DNA of 64,000 nt from Opitutia bacterium ISCC 52. GTDB taxonomy: Bacteria > Verrucomicrobiota > Verrucomicrobiia > Opitutales > UBA2995. The DNA lies in NCBI GenBank assembly GCA_014529675.2, contig CP076040.1:930001-994000 (forward strand). Direction: 5' to 3'. The notes under the pieces are model-generated. The model was not told the origin of the DNA. It did not search any database and worked only from the letters and a program-made list of their open reading frames with translations. The position numbers and the translations under genes were made by a program. Below are positions 47,248 through 56,226 of the stretch, in pieces (the first letter of the stretch is position 1; the number at the start of each line of letters is the position of its first letter).

Positions 47248-47449
47248 GAAGATTGGGGTTTGTGCTATGAAGCAGTTTTACTTTTCTAGGGTCCTTTCCT
47301 TTTGCAGAAACCTGTTGAGTAATTGGGTATATATTAAAGCTTAGTACAGTGTATGCGAATCGACGGCAATTGCAAATCGGTGACCCTAGAAAAAATGGGA
47401 GGCGTGCTCCACGTATTGACTCTTCCTTGTTGAGTCGACTTGCTGTGGT

Positions 47450-48376
47450 ATGACTTTGTTTTTACGTAGTATTAAATACCTTGTTTCAATTCTACTTCTC
47501 GGGTGCTTAGTGAACACCGCCGCTGTCGGGAAGGATAAAAAGTTGGTCCTCATTGCAGGCAAACCAAGTCACCCTCCCATGATGCATGAATTTAGAGCAG
47601 GTGCTCTTCTATTGGAGAAATGTCTCCAGGATGTGAAAGGTCTGAAGGTTGAAGTTCACGATAATGGCTGGGTCAAGGATGAGGCTACTTTTGACGATGC
47701 AGATGCGGTGGTCATCTTTGCCGATGGCGGAAAGAAACATCCTGCTCTGCAAGGTAACAACCTAAAGACGCTACAAAAACTGATAGATCGGGGTGTGGGA
47801 TTTGGAGCGATGCACTATGGCGTTGAAGTGCCACCCGGTGAAGCGAATGAAGAATTTCAGGCATGGATCGGCGGTCACTATGAGAACAGCTTTTCCTGTA
47901 ATCCAATCTGGGCCCCGCGCTTTGATACTTTACCCGAGCATCCAGTTACTCAAGGGGTGTTGCCTTTTTCGATCAGCGATGAGTGGTACTTCAATATTAG
48001 GTTTTTTGGGGGTATCTCCGGAAATCAGGCTCACCAGGAACAGGGGATCAAATTTACTCCCATCCTGGTCGCCAAGCCTTCGAATGATGTGCGAGACGGT
48101 CCCTATGTACATCCGAAAGGCCCCTATGATCACATCATCGCAAACAGTGGTCGGGATGAAGCCATGCTCTGGGTGGTCGAGCGTCCGGATGGAGGGCGAG
48201 GCTTCGGTTTTACAGGTGGTCACTATCACCTTAACTGGGCCGATGAAAATTTCCGTAAGGTAGTTTTGAATACGCTGAATTGGGTATCGAAGAATAAGAT
48301 CCCAAAGAATGGGATTCGTTCGAAGGTGACTAAGGAGGAGTTGTATTTGAACTTGGATAAGAAAGACCCCAGATAA
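47450..48376 (+). CDS. Secreted ThuA-domain protein
   Basis: 308 residues with a signal peptide (YLVSILLLGCLVNTAAVG). The ThuA fold is shown by KLVLIAGKPSHPPMMHEFRA, VVIFADGGKKHP, FGAMHYGVEVP and FGFTGGHYHLNWADENFRKV. ThuA-like proteins are glutamine-amidotransferase-like and found in trehalose or sugar catabolism and with DUF1080/Gfo enzymes in this phylum. Its catalytic role is not established. It stands alone between the SpoIIAA-like gene and the aldo/keto reductase. Confidence 0.9.
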   Translation: MTLFLRSIKYLVSILLLGCLVNTAAVGKDKKLVLIAGKPSHPPMMHEFRAGALLLEKCLQDVKGLKVEVHDNGWVKDEATFDDADAVVIFADGGKKHPALQGNNLKTLQKLIDRGVGFGAMHYGVEVPPGEANEEFQAWIGGHYENSFSCNPIWAPRFDTLPEHPVTQGVLPFSISDEWYFNIRFFGGISGNQAHQEQGIKFTPILVAKPSNDVRDGPYVHPKGPYDHIIANSGRDEAMLWVVERPDGGRGFGFTGGHYHLNWADENFRKVVLNTLNWVSKNKIPKNGIRSKVTKEELYLNLDKKDPR

Positions 48377-48467
48377 GGATACTGTTCAGTCTCATTAGCT
48401 TAACTCGCCAAGCTAGTCTTGCTAAGAGACCTGTTCGGTGATTTCACTACCGGTTTTGTATACAACT

Positions 48468-49376
48468 ATGATGAATCGAATTCAATTGTCCTCTAATGCC
48501 CCTGAATTTTCGCAACTGGCCTATGGCACTTGGCGGATACTTAGTGGTGACCTGTCGATACAGGATATCAATGCACGTTTGAACCGGTGCGTTGAACTAG
48601 GTATTACGACGATCGATACCGCGGAGATTTATGGGGCATATGAGGTTGAGGAAGCTGTTGGGAAGGCCCTGGCTTTGTCACCGCAATTACGTGACCAGCT
48701 TGAGATTGTAACGAAGGCGGGCATTTATGTGCCTTGTGGTTTTCATCCTGATCGAAAGGTTGCCTTCTATAACGCCACCCGTGAGCGGTTGGGAAAGAGT
48801 TTGGAGAAATCGTTGCGATTCTTGAATACGGATCGTCTGGAACTCTTTCTGATACATCGTCCCGATTGGTTGACCTCGATCGACGAGACGGCCTCAGGAT
48901 TGAATGAGTTGGTCGCTGCTGGTAAGATTCGATCTGCTGGAGTTTCTAATTACACGCCTTCACAGTTTCAGGCCCTGAATAGTCGTATGGAACAGCCCTT
49001 GGTAACCAACCAGGTTGAGTTCCATTTGCTAGGCATGGATCCCATCTACGACGGCACGTTTGACCAATGTCAGGAGTTGCGAGTTAAGCCGATGGCATGG
49101 AGCCCCATGGCTGGAGGACGATTATTTGACTCTAGTAATGAGGCTGCCCAACGCCTGGCTGAAGCAGCAAGCGGTCTTTCCGAAAAATACAATGGAGCCA
49201 CCTTGGAGCAATTGGCTTATGCTTGGATCATAGCTCACCCGAGCAAGCCGTTGCCAGTGATTGGAACGAATCGCCTTGAGCGAATCGACAGCGCTGCCGA
49301 GTCGGTGAAGATTCAACTGGATCGAGAAGACTGGTATGTCTTGTGGGCGGCGGCTAAAGGGAATGGAGTTCCTTAA
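48468..49376 (+). CDS. Aldo/keto reductase, YdhF-like
   Basis: 302 residues from ATG 48468 (a GTG at 48438 is less likely). TIDTAEIYGAYEVEEAVGKA carries catalytic Asp and Tyr, EIVTKAG the Lys and LFLIHRPDWL the His of the AKR tetrad; PVIGTNRLERI binds NADPH 2'-phosphate. It resembles E. coli YdhF along the whole chain, for example QLRDQLEIVTK and VRPMAWS-like VKPMAWSPMAGGRLF. It reduces an aldehyde or ketone; substrate unknown. Confidence 0.92.
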   Translation: MMNRIQLSSNAPEFSQLAYGTWRILSGDLSIQDINARLNRCVELGITTIDTAEIYGAYEVEEAVGKALALSPQLRDQLEIVTKAGIYVPCGFHPDRKVAFYNATRERLGKSLEKSLRFLNTDRLELFLIHRPDWLTSIDETASGLNELVAAGKIRSAGVSNYTPSQFQALNSRMEQPLVTNQVEFHLLGMDPIYDGTFDQCQELRVKPMAWSPMAGGRLFDSSNEAAQRLAEAASGLSEKYNGATLEQLAYAWIIAHPSKPLPVIGTNRLERIDSAAESVKIQLDREDWYVLWAAAKGNGVP

Positions 49377-49413
49377 GAAACGTTCTGCTGCTGGTCCGTC
49401 GGCTGGACAATAA

Positions 49414-50004
49414 TTATTTCACTCTTACGTTTCGAACCGAGCACGAGCCAAAGGCGAAGCTGAAAGTAAATTCCCCTTTCTTGCGGTCGATGGAAGCATG
49501 AGTTAATGCTTCCTCATAATCTCCTATCTGGATCGTAGCCTGATTGCCCTTAAACCTCATTTTGACCTGGGTCCATTTACCATCTAATTGATTGAGTGAT
49601 GGGACGCCCTCTTTGACGATTTGCTTGGATTTGTTTTCTTTGGAGGAGCGGCCTATCCAGCCAAAGATACTGGTTCTTTCCGGTTCCCTAAGAGACATGC
49701 GAAACACGTGACCCTCTTCGTTGAGAGTGATCACCACACGTTGGCAATCTTTAGGTTTGAACTCAAATTCAACCGTGCCGTTCGTAAATTTCGCTGGCCA
49801 GCGGAGAATAGGGCCATGGTTCTTAAACTCCTTGTAGAGTTCGGGATCGGAAAGGCAGCTGGCGACTCCATCTTGGTAGATCCACTCACCACGAAGGGCC
49901 TGGCGGCTCTCATGCTTGGAGCCAGAAAACTCGTCAATTAAAACAGCGGCGTGTGTGATGGCTGTTGGAATGAGCAGTAGGAAAAGAAAGGGGATTCGGA
50001 TCAT
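49414..50004 (-). CDS. Secreted jelly-roll (DUF1080/LamG-like) protein
   Basis: 196 residues with a signal peptide (MIRIPFLFLLLIPTAITHAA). A single beta-sandwich domain is suggested by alternating strands: GPILRWPAKFTNGTVEFEFK, VVITLNEEGHVFRMSL and GEFTFSFAFGSCSVRNVRVK. This pattern is found in DUF1080/3-keto-disaccharide hydrolase-like or concanavalin-like domains that bind or cleave sugars. No catalytic residue can be assigned. It faces the aldo/keto reductase. Confidence 0.65.
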   Translation of the reverse strand: MIRIPFLFLLLIPTAITHAAVLIDEFSGSKHESRQALRGEWIYQDGVASCLSDPELYKEFKNHGPILRWPAKFTNGTVEFEFKPKDCQRVVITLNEEGHVFRMSLREPERTSIFGWIGRSSKENKSKQIVKEGVPSLNQLDGKWTQVKMRFKGNQATIQIGDYEEALTHASIDRKKGEFTFSFAFGSCSVRNVRVK

Positions 50005-50075
50005 CGCTTTAATGCTGTCTAATTCTTATAGGTTAGACAAGCGTAGATGCCGTATTAGGAGTCCGTACATGAAAC

Positions 50076-50109
50076 AGCCTCAAGAGGCTACCCCTAACCT
50101 CTTGAGGCT
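50076..50109. repeat. 12-bp hairpin in the 50005-50195 intergenic region
   Basis: AGCCTCAAGAGG (50076-50087) and CCTCTTGAGGCT (50098-50109) form a perfect 12-bp stem with a 10-nt loop. There is no T-run on the plus side and only a weak one on the minus side. It could be a weak terminator for the minus-strand remnant ending at 50196 or a small palindromic element. Confidence 0.5.
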
Positions 50110-50195
50110 ATAAACTAGAACAAACTACAAACTATTAAGGGCCATCTTTTAAACCGTCCTGATCAGCAAATCGTGAGTCGTTTTTGGCCCTGCTT

Positions 50196-50516
50196 TTACC
50201 AAATTCTAAAAGTTGTTTTGTAAGTGATTGATACTGGGTGGAATTGCTTTGGCTCATGCAGAGGCCAGCGATCCAGGAACTGGGGTTTTTCACTTAGGTA
50301 GAGAGATGCCGGCAGCTTTTTCGCGTTTGAAATGTAACCTGAAATGAGTGTGCCACCTCCCCAATTTCTTCCAGACAAGATCGATTTTCCAGCGAGGTAC
50401 AGTTCAGCAGGGTTCTCTACTTCATTTGCAACAACAGCAAAGTTTTCACAGAGCTCCTGTTGAGGTCCGAGCATGGACCTGCCATCTTTGCGAAAATAGG
50501 CGACGTACTCGGACAT
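50196..50516 (-). pseudogene. Possible C-terminal remnant of a secreted beta-helix protein
   Basis: 106 codons from ATG 50516. The reading contains ELYLAGKSILSGRNWGGGTL and LPASLYLSEKPQFLDRWP. The SLYLSxKPxF..xWP pattern is typical for the end of right-handed parallel beta-helix/pectate-lyase-like proteins, followed here by unrelated tail residues. Most of the gene is absent. It lies divergent from the FAD oxidase at 50550. The assignment rests on a short motif only. Confidence 0.35.
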
Positions 50517-50549
50517 TGAATTGGTGACGGGGAATGCTAGGTTCCAAAA

Positions 50550-51791
50550 ATGAATTATGAAGCCGATGTATGTATTGTTGGTGCGGGCATAGCCGGATTG
50601 CGCTGTGCGATGGAGCTGCAAGACTGTGGTTTCAAGGTAATGGTATTGGAGGCTGGTGATGAGGTGGGCGGACGCATTCGCACGGATACCATCGATGGTT
50701 TTCAACTAGATCGAGGATTCCAAGTTATCCTAACGGCCTACCCGGAATGCGCTCGTGTGTTGGACTATGAGCGCTTGAATTTAGGTATATTCGAGCCCGG
50801 TGCCTGGATTTGGACGGGTTCCAAACTTGCCAAGGTGATTGATCCCTGGCGACGCCCTGCACAGGCTTTGCAGGCAGCTTTGAGCCCTGTTGGAACGTTC
50901 AAGGATAAGTGGAAGGTGGCGTGCTTGAGGAATCGTTTGTCCAGAACGTCCATTGAAGAGCTTTACCGAGGTGATGAATCCACTACGATGGCTTATCTCG
51001 AGTCCTTAGGATTCACCAACTCCTTTATTGAGACCTTTTTTAGACCATTTTATTCAGGCATCTTTCTGGAGAAGGATCTTAATACGGCGAATTCGATGTT
51101 TGAATTTGTTTTTAAAATGTTTGGCAAGGGCTATGCTGCCTTACCAACTGGAGGCATGCAGGCGATTCCTAATCAGCTTCTCAAGCGTTTACATCCAAAC
51201 ACCGTGCGTTTTGATGCACCGGTTGTGCGTATCACATCAGATGTCGCGCACATGGAAAGTGGATCGTCTGTAAATGCTCGTGCGGTCGTGCTGGCAACTG
51301 ATATCAGCGCGGCTTCTCAACTTACGGGAGGGTTGGTGGTGGACCGCGGTTGGAATGCTAGCCAGTGTTATTACTTTTCAGCTGATGAGAGTCCTTTATC
51401 GTCTCCAATGATTGCTCTGAACGGCATGGGAAAAGGGTGTATCAACAACATCGCCGTTCCAAGTGATGTCAGTCCAGGTTATGCGCCAGAAGGTAAGTCG
51501 CTTATCTGTGTTTCGACCTATTCGACCGTTGAACCAAGGGTGGTGCAGATTGAGCTGAAGAGCTGGTTTGGTTCCGTCGTCGATGATTGGTCTGAGATCA
51601 GGAGCTACATGATTCCGCAATCCCTTCCCAGACAGTCGCCGGGGGACAATACCTATGGAGGTGCTATGCCTTATCTTGAAAATGGAGTCTGGCTTTGCGG
51701 AGACTACTGTTTCTCCAGTTCAACGGAAGGTGCCATGCAATCCGGTCGAAGGGTTGGCGCATTGGTGGCTGAACAATTGTCCCAAAATTAA
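50550..51791 (+). CDS. FAD-dependent amine oxidase / desaturase-like oxidoreductase
   Basis: 413 residues. The N-terminus has the dinucleotide loop GAGIAGL (G11-A-G13...G16), VLEAGDEVGGRIRTD with the ribose-binding Glu34 and the GGRxRT motif, as in monoamine oxidases, protoporphyrinogen oxidase and phytoene desaturases. The C-terminus WLCGDYCFSSSTEGAMQSGR is the second FAD-binding block (GDxxxxxSxxGAxxSG). Cytoplasmic. It is separated by 6 bp from the ferritin-like/ATP-grasp fusion, so the two are very probably one operon and one pathway. The substrate cannot be deduced. Confidence 0.88.
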   Translation: MNYEADVCIVGAGIAGLRCAMELQDCGFKVMVLEAGDEVGGRIRTDTIDGFQLDRGFQVILTAYPECARVLDYERLNLGIFEPGAWIWTGSKLAKVIDPWRRPAQALQAALSPVGTFKDKWKVACLRNRLSRTSIEELYRGDESTTMAYLESLGFTNSFIETFFRPFYSGIFLEKDLNTANSMFEFVFKMFGKGYAALPTGGMQAIPNQLLKRLHPNTVRFDAPVVRITSDVAHMESGSSVNARAVVLATDISAASQLTGGLVVDRGWNASQCYYFSADESPLSSPMIALNGMGKGCINNIAVPSDVSPGYAPEGKSLICVSTYSTVEPRVVQIELKSWFGSVVDDWSEIRSYMIPQSLPRQSPGDNTYGGAMPYLENGVWLCGDYCFSSSTEGAMQSGRRVGALVAEQLSQN

Positions 51792-51797
51792 GAAGGC

Positions 51798-53915
51798 ATG
51801 GCACTTCAACTACGCGCGTTTGCTGAGCAAGTATTGTTCGCTACCACCTTGGAGGATAAATTAAATTTTCCGCGGGAAGAAATGATCGATACCCAGCCAG
51901 GATCTGCCATCAAGACGCCAGGACAATTGTCACGACCTAAAGAATTGATACTGCGTGCTGAAGATCAGCGCGTGGCCGCTCCTCGGGGATCCAAGTTAAT
52001 CGATGAAAAGGAGCGGGGACGATTACTCCATTTTTTCTGCAATCACGAGCTCCTGGCGACCGAGTTGATGGCGTTGGTCCTTTTAAAGTTTCCGGATGCA
52101 CCGGCTAGTTTTCGCCAAGGTATTCTAGAGACACTTAAAGAGGAGCAGATACATACCAAACTCTACATCCATCGCATGAAGCAGTGTGGCGTGGAATTCG
52201 GAGAGCTTCCATTGAGTGACTATTTTTGGAAGAGTGTATCATCAATGGAAGATCCCTTGGACTATGTGACACGGCTATCACTGACCTTTGAACAAGCCAA
52301 CCTCGATTACTCTCGTGATTATGCGTATCAGTTCCAAGCGGCTGGAGATGCATCCACCGCTGCCATCCTGGACAAAATCTATCGCGATGAGATTGGTCAT
52401 GTTGGATTTGGGCTCAAATGGTTTCGCAGATGGAAAACATCAGGTAAATCGGACTGGGAAGCCTTTCGAGAACGCTTGGCATTTCCACTTTCACCGTCGC
52501 GGGCGAAAGGAAATCAGTTCAATCGGGAAGGGCGCCTTGAGGCTGGCTTGGAAAGTGCATTTATTGATCAATTGCAGCTCTTTCAGCAATCGCGAGGACG
52601 CACTCCTTCTGTATTCTGGTTCAATCCAGATGCGGAGCACTTTGCCGCACGAAACTCAGCGGCTGATTACCCAAGTGAATCATCCCTGGTTCAAAAAGAC
52701 CTCGAGTTTCTTCCTGCCTATCTTTCGCGGAAGGATGATATGCTGGTACTGCAGAAACGACTGGGTGCTGAGTTTCTGAGTCAACTTCAACAAGCCGGCA
52801 TTCAGCTGCCCGAAATTCTTGTGGCGAGCGGGAAGGCCTCGCTAAAGCTCGACCGGAAAATCGGTGCCTTGCGTCCATGGGCATGGACGCCAGACAGTGT
52901 GCGTTTCTTTGAGGATGCTTTTGGCTCATTAACGCGTCCTTATAAATTGGATACGATATGGAATAAAAATCGAAGGCATCTTTTTTCTAAACGTTGGAGC
53001 ATAGAGTGGGGTCGTGTATTTGACGTGTCGGCCTTCGCCGACGACTGGAATGCTTCGGAGGAGGTTTATGGAAAGTTGGCGACATCGATCGACGAAGTGG
53101 AACGGCTTCGAAGCGAATGGCAGGGTAACGGATATGAGAACGTTGTCTGCAAAGCACCCTTTGGGACGGCTGCCGGAGGAAATCGCTGCCTGATGAAAGA
53201 TGACGTTTTGGATAGCCGGATGAGCGAATGGTTAGAGTCGATAATTCGGGAGCAAGGTGAGGTGATCGTGGAGCCGTGGCTGGAGCGCGTCTACGATTTT
53301 TCGGTACAATTTGAAATGCATGAGGATGAGTTGAAGGTGTTGGCCTTCACTCGTTTGGTGAATAATGCGAGGGGGCAATTCAAGGGTATCATTTGCAATG
53401 GATTTGGCAAGGATGCGAGTGATAAGGCGGTTCGTTTCTTGATGCAGCGTTCCTCGGGTCGACCAAGGATCTATGACTGGTATCAACGCAAACTGGCACC
53501 AAGATTGGAGCTGGCGTTTAAAGAGATCGGATTCACAGGACCACTTGGGGTGGATGCCTTCGCTTACCGTACTCGATCAGGTAGCTTGAGGTTGAAGAGT
53601 GTCGTGGAAATCAATCCAAGATACACCATGGGGCGGGTAGCCCATGAACTGAGTCAGCGCGTGGTGCCTGGAGCCTTTGGTCTTTTTCAAATTGTTTCAC
53701 GGAAGCAGATAAAAAAATCCTTGGGGTTGAGCTTGGAAGACTATGCAAAGACCTTAGGCGTTAGGGATGGGATCAGTCCTCAGGATATGCGTTCTGGAAG
53801 ATTGTCGGATGTTTCGATTGTGTTGACTGATCCAAAACAGGCTCAGCGATTTCTGGCGTTGTTTCACATACGATCCTCCATGGAGGAGATTCAGAAATTA
53901 TTGTCTCAGTTTTAA
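51798..53915 (+). CDS. DUF455 ferritin-like diiron domain fused to ATP-grasp domain
   Basis: 705 residues. The first part (about 1-290) is a DUF455 ferritin-like four-helix bundle: E84/E89 in NHELLATEL, E116-x-x-H119 in KEEQIH, E165 in FEQAN and E198-x-x-H201 in RDEIGHV, the complete ligand set for a carboxylate-bridged diiron centre (relative of the MiaE hydroxylase group). The second part (about 330-705) is ATP-grasp-like: KAPFGTAAGG (452-461) in the nucleotide-binding lid, GEVIVEPWLERVYDFSVQFE, LGVDAFAY and VVEINPRYTMG with E604-x-N606 for Mg2+. So one chain could both oxidise a substrate with O2 and form an amide or ester with ATP. It follows the FAD oxidase by 6 bp with AAGAAGG upstream of ATG. 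Confidence 0.8.
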   Translation: MALQLRAFAEQVLFATTLEDKLNFPREEMIDTQPGSAIKTPGQLSRPKELILRAEDQRVAAPRGSKLIDEKERGRLLHFFCNHELLATELMALVLLKFPDAPASFRQGILETLKEEQIHTKLYIHRMKQCGVEFGELPLSDYFWKSVSSMEDPLDYVTRLSLTFEQANLDYSRDYAYQFQAAGDASTAAILDKIYRDEIGHVGFGLKWFRRWKTSGKSDWEAFRERLAFPLSPSRAKGNQFNREGRLEAGLESAFIDQLQLFQQSRGRTPSVFWFNPDAEHFAARNSAADYPSESSLVQKDLEFLPAYLSRKDDMLVLQKRLGAEFLSQLQQAGIQLPEILVASGKASLKLDRKIGALRPWAWTPDSVRFFEDAFGSLTRPYKLDTIWNKNRRHLFSKRWSIEWGRVFDVSAFADDWNASEEVYGKLATSIDEVERLRSEWQGNGYENVVCKAPFGTAAGGNRCLMKDDVLDSRMSEWLESIIREQGEVIVEPWLERVYDFSVQFEMHEDELKVLAFTRLVNNARGQFKGIICNGFGKDASDKAVRFLMQRSSGRPRIYDWYQRKLAPRLELAFKEIGFTGPLGVDAFAYRTRSGSLRLKSVVEINPRYTMGRVAHELSQRVVPGAFGLFQIVSRKQIKKSLGLSLEDYAKTLGVRDGISPQDMRSGRLSDVSIVLTDPKQAQRFLALFHIRSSMEEIQKLLSQF

Positions 53916-54863
53916 GATGCGGTTGTTGTAGCTATCACATATATAAAGTGTGCGATCCGGAGTTACCCAAACTCCGTGAGGACGTGCAAGGGGAGAGCCG
54001 TCGTGGCCATGGTCGAGTAACGTTGAAACGATTTGCGTGGCAGGATCATACCTTCGGATTAAGTGATTCTCTGCGTCGGCGATGATTACAGTATCATCCG
54101 TATCAATACAAAGGTGCTTCGGACCTTTAAATCCAGCCTGCATGGCGGGGCCGTTTTGGGCGTGCGCTTCACCCGTTGCGGCAATCGTGTAAATTCGGCC
54201 GTTTGGGCGTACGACCCTAAGCGCATGACCTCTTCGCGAAAGAATATAGAGATTGCCTTGGGAATCTTCGGCCATACCACGAGGGTCTATGAGTGGACTT
54301 TCTGCTGCGAGTGATCCTTCTTCCGGAACGGCTGTCGTTCCGTTCCCTGCTATGGTATGAATCATACCCGTATCCAGGTCGACAAAACGCACACGGCGAT
54401 TTCTAATATCGGCTATCAATAGACGCTTCTCATCGGGACTTAAGCTGATGGAAATGGGGTCATTCAATTGGGCTTCTGTTGCGGGAATACCATCGCCATT
54501 GTATCCTCCTTCTCCTGTGCCAGCGACTATCGTGTCCTCTCCCGTCTTCTCGTCGATCATCCGAACATAATTGGCGCGCGTGTCTGAGATATAAATGCGA
54601 CCATCCTGGGTTCTGACAAGATTGTGCATTCCATTGAATGGAATATCTGCTCCAAATTGCTCCAATGGTTTACCCACTTCATGCTTCCAGAGACGACCGC
54701 CTTCATATTCCGCGATGAGCATGGCGCCATTGTCATCGAACGCCACGCCAAAGGGGTTGATCAGACCGGTGTCTGGCCCTACCACGAGGGTCAATGCAGG
54801 CTCTTTCGTAGGTTGAGTGCAGGCTGTGAGAGCCAAGGCTGTCAGGATAAATATGAATCGCAT
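53898..54863 (-). CDS. NHL-repeat lipoprotein
   Basis: 321 residues. MRFIFILTALALTAC with Cys15 is a lipoprotein signal. The rest consists of five to six NHL beta-propeller repeats (NPFGVAFDDNGAMLIAEYEG, MHNLVRTQDGRIYISDTRAN, LSPDEKRLLIADIRNRRVRF, TDDTVIIADAENHLIRRYDP, VTPDRTLYICDSYNNRILKL). Such propellers bind proteins or ligands on the outer membrane surface or periplasm. Its 3' end overlaps the convergent fusion gene by 18 bp. Confidence 0.9.
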   Translation of the reverse strand: MRFIFILTALALTACTQPTKEPALTLVVGPDTGLINPFGVAFDDNGAMLIAEYEGGRLWKHEVGKPLEQFGADIPFNGMHNLVRTQDGRIYISDTRANYVRMIDEKTGEDTIVAGTGEGGYNGDGIPATEAQLNDPISISLSPDEKRLLIADIRNRRVRFVDLDTGMIHTIAGNGTTAVPEEGSLAAESPLIDPRGMAEDSQGNLYILSRRGHALRVVRPNGRIYTIAATGEAHAQNGPAMQAGFKGPKHLCIDTDDTVIIADAENHLIRRYDPATQIVSTLLDHGHDGSPLARPHGVWVTPDRTLYICDSYNNRILKLRQ

Positions 54864-54913
54864 GGGTAAGAAAATGGAAGGTGCCAGTTTAAGGATTTAT
54901 TCAATGATTGCTT

Positions 54914-55294
54914 CTAGAATAACTTTCGTCGTTTGACGTGGAGCGTTTTTCCACTTTTTATCCAATGGTCCACTGCTGCAACTTCACGCTCCGTGAAATG
55001 ACTATCGGTATCGCGAATAATGACGTACTGGTACTGCGAATCGCTGATGGGTGAAAATCTCCAAAACATACCTTCTAGATTTTCCCCTGAATGATTAACG
55101 GTGATTACTTCTGCGCCATTTTCTTTTAGTTTCTCAAGAATTGAATTGTCGATGCTTGAGGAAACATAGAATCGTGCCGTCCAGCCGGGATAGAAATCAG
55201 CCATTGATTCTGCGCAATGGATAGCTCCGTCAGAATACATTGGATCTGTGCCATAAAGAGAAAAACTGATTAGAGATTTTTGTTCAGGAATCAT
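54914..55294 (-). pseudogene. Glycosyltransferase-like hypothetical gene, 3'-truncated
   Basis: 126 codons from ATG 55294 (the frame is open to 55381). ISFSLYGTDPMYSDGAIHCA, then FYPGWTARFYVSSSI and MFWRFSPISD and VIIRDTDSHFTEREVAAVDH form the start of a family of about 250-residue glycosyltransferase-like proteins with an RDTDS (DxD-like) metal motif. After the motif the family continues with LHxMRDHPxH; here the frame ends in KRRKLF, so the 3' half has been lost near 54930. Confidence 0.55.
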
Positions 55295-55377
55295 TGAGTG
55301 GGGCGGAAATGATTTTATGAAGCTGGGAAAGGCAAAGATGAAGTTAATTGAAAAGTGCTTTTGAAATCCCAATGGAT

Positions 55378-56208
55378 TCATTCAAACGCCTGAATGGATT
55401 CAAGCAAGTGTTTGCTCTGGCGTAGTGCATGAAATGGGTTGGGTAGCATCGGGTGTAATTCCAGGCTTACAGGACCAGAATAGTTCATGGTGTTTAGAAC
55501 AGAGAATAGATCCTCCAGCTCAGCTCGCGTTTGAATGCCTTTGGTGAGTGGCAAGTGTAAGTCTCCTATGCCATCATTGTCATCCAGGTGAACATAAAGC
55601 AAGCGGTCTCCTGCTTCGGGCAACCATTGGGTGGGATCCTCCTTACTGATTTGGGCATGACCCAAATCGAAAAGTAGGTATAAGTTGGGATGGTCAACTT
55701 CTCGGATGAAGTCCAAAGTTGCCTCGATACTTGGGAAGTCCGTATCGGGAAAGTGTTCAATACCAATCTTGACATTTTTCTCCGCTCCATAGGTTGCCAA
55801 CTCTGCGTAGTGCAAAGCGATTTCTTTGATGGGCATCTTGATTTTTGCTTTGCCGGGAACGACGTAGGCACGATCAATTCCAACTTGTGCGCTATGGTCG
55901 ATGCCTTTCTTAAAGTAGCTCAATAACGCTTCCACAGCCTTGGGTTCGTTCGAGTGCAGAGTGCAATCTTTGGGGCCAAAGAATGACAAGGACATGCAGG
56001 CTAATTTTAACTGATGGTGTTTGAGGATAGATTGCGCTTCCTCCGAATGCTGCATGTTTGGCTGAATGTCGATATGACGGAAGCCTAGCTCCGCCATAGA
56101 CCTGATCATACTTGTTTCGGAGATGACCCGATTCCGATGCTTTCGAATGAAGCGCATAAGGCCTCGTTTCCCTAAGTTCATGGTCCATATACAGCAAGAG
56201 AGATTCAT
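55378..56208 (-). CDS. Xylose-isomerase-like TIM-barrel sugar epimerase/isomerase
   Basis: 276 residues of the AP-endonuclease-2 / sugar phosphate isomerase fold. IRSMAELGFRHIDIQPNMQH, VKIGIEHFPDTDFPSIEATL (Glu metal ligand), LYLLFDLGHAQISKEDP (Asp-x-x-His), LYVHLDDNDG (His-x-Asp) and GPVSLELHPM (final Glu) give a full divalent-metal site. Such enzymes epimerise or isomerise keto-sugars and 3-keto-glucosides, and commonly sit with Gfo/Idh/MocA, ThuA and DUF1080 genes. Its TGA overlaps an ATG (55381) of the following frame. Confidence 0.9.
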   Translation of the reverse strand: MNLSCCIWTMNLGKRGLMRFIRKHRNRVISETSMIRSMAELGFRHIDIQPNMQHSEEAQSILKHHQLKLACMSLSFFGPKDCTLHSNEPKAVEALLSYFKKGIDHSAQVGIDRAYVVPGKAKIKMPIKEIALHYAELATYGAEKNVKIGIEHFPDTDFPSIEATLDFIREVDHPNLYLLFDLGHAQISKEDPTQWLPEAGDRLLYVHLDDNDGIGDLHLPLTKGIQTRAELEDLFSVLNTMNYSGPVSLELHPMLPNPFHALRQSKHLLESIQAFE

Positions 56209-56226
56209 GATAATCGTCTTAGAAAA

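Noticed and set aside
50076-50109. Rho-independent terminator at 50076-50109
   Set aside because: The stem is perfect, but there is no U-run on the plus side and only a weak one on the minus side, so it is listed as a repeat.
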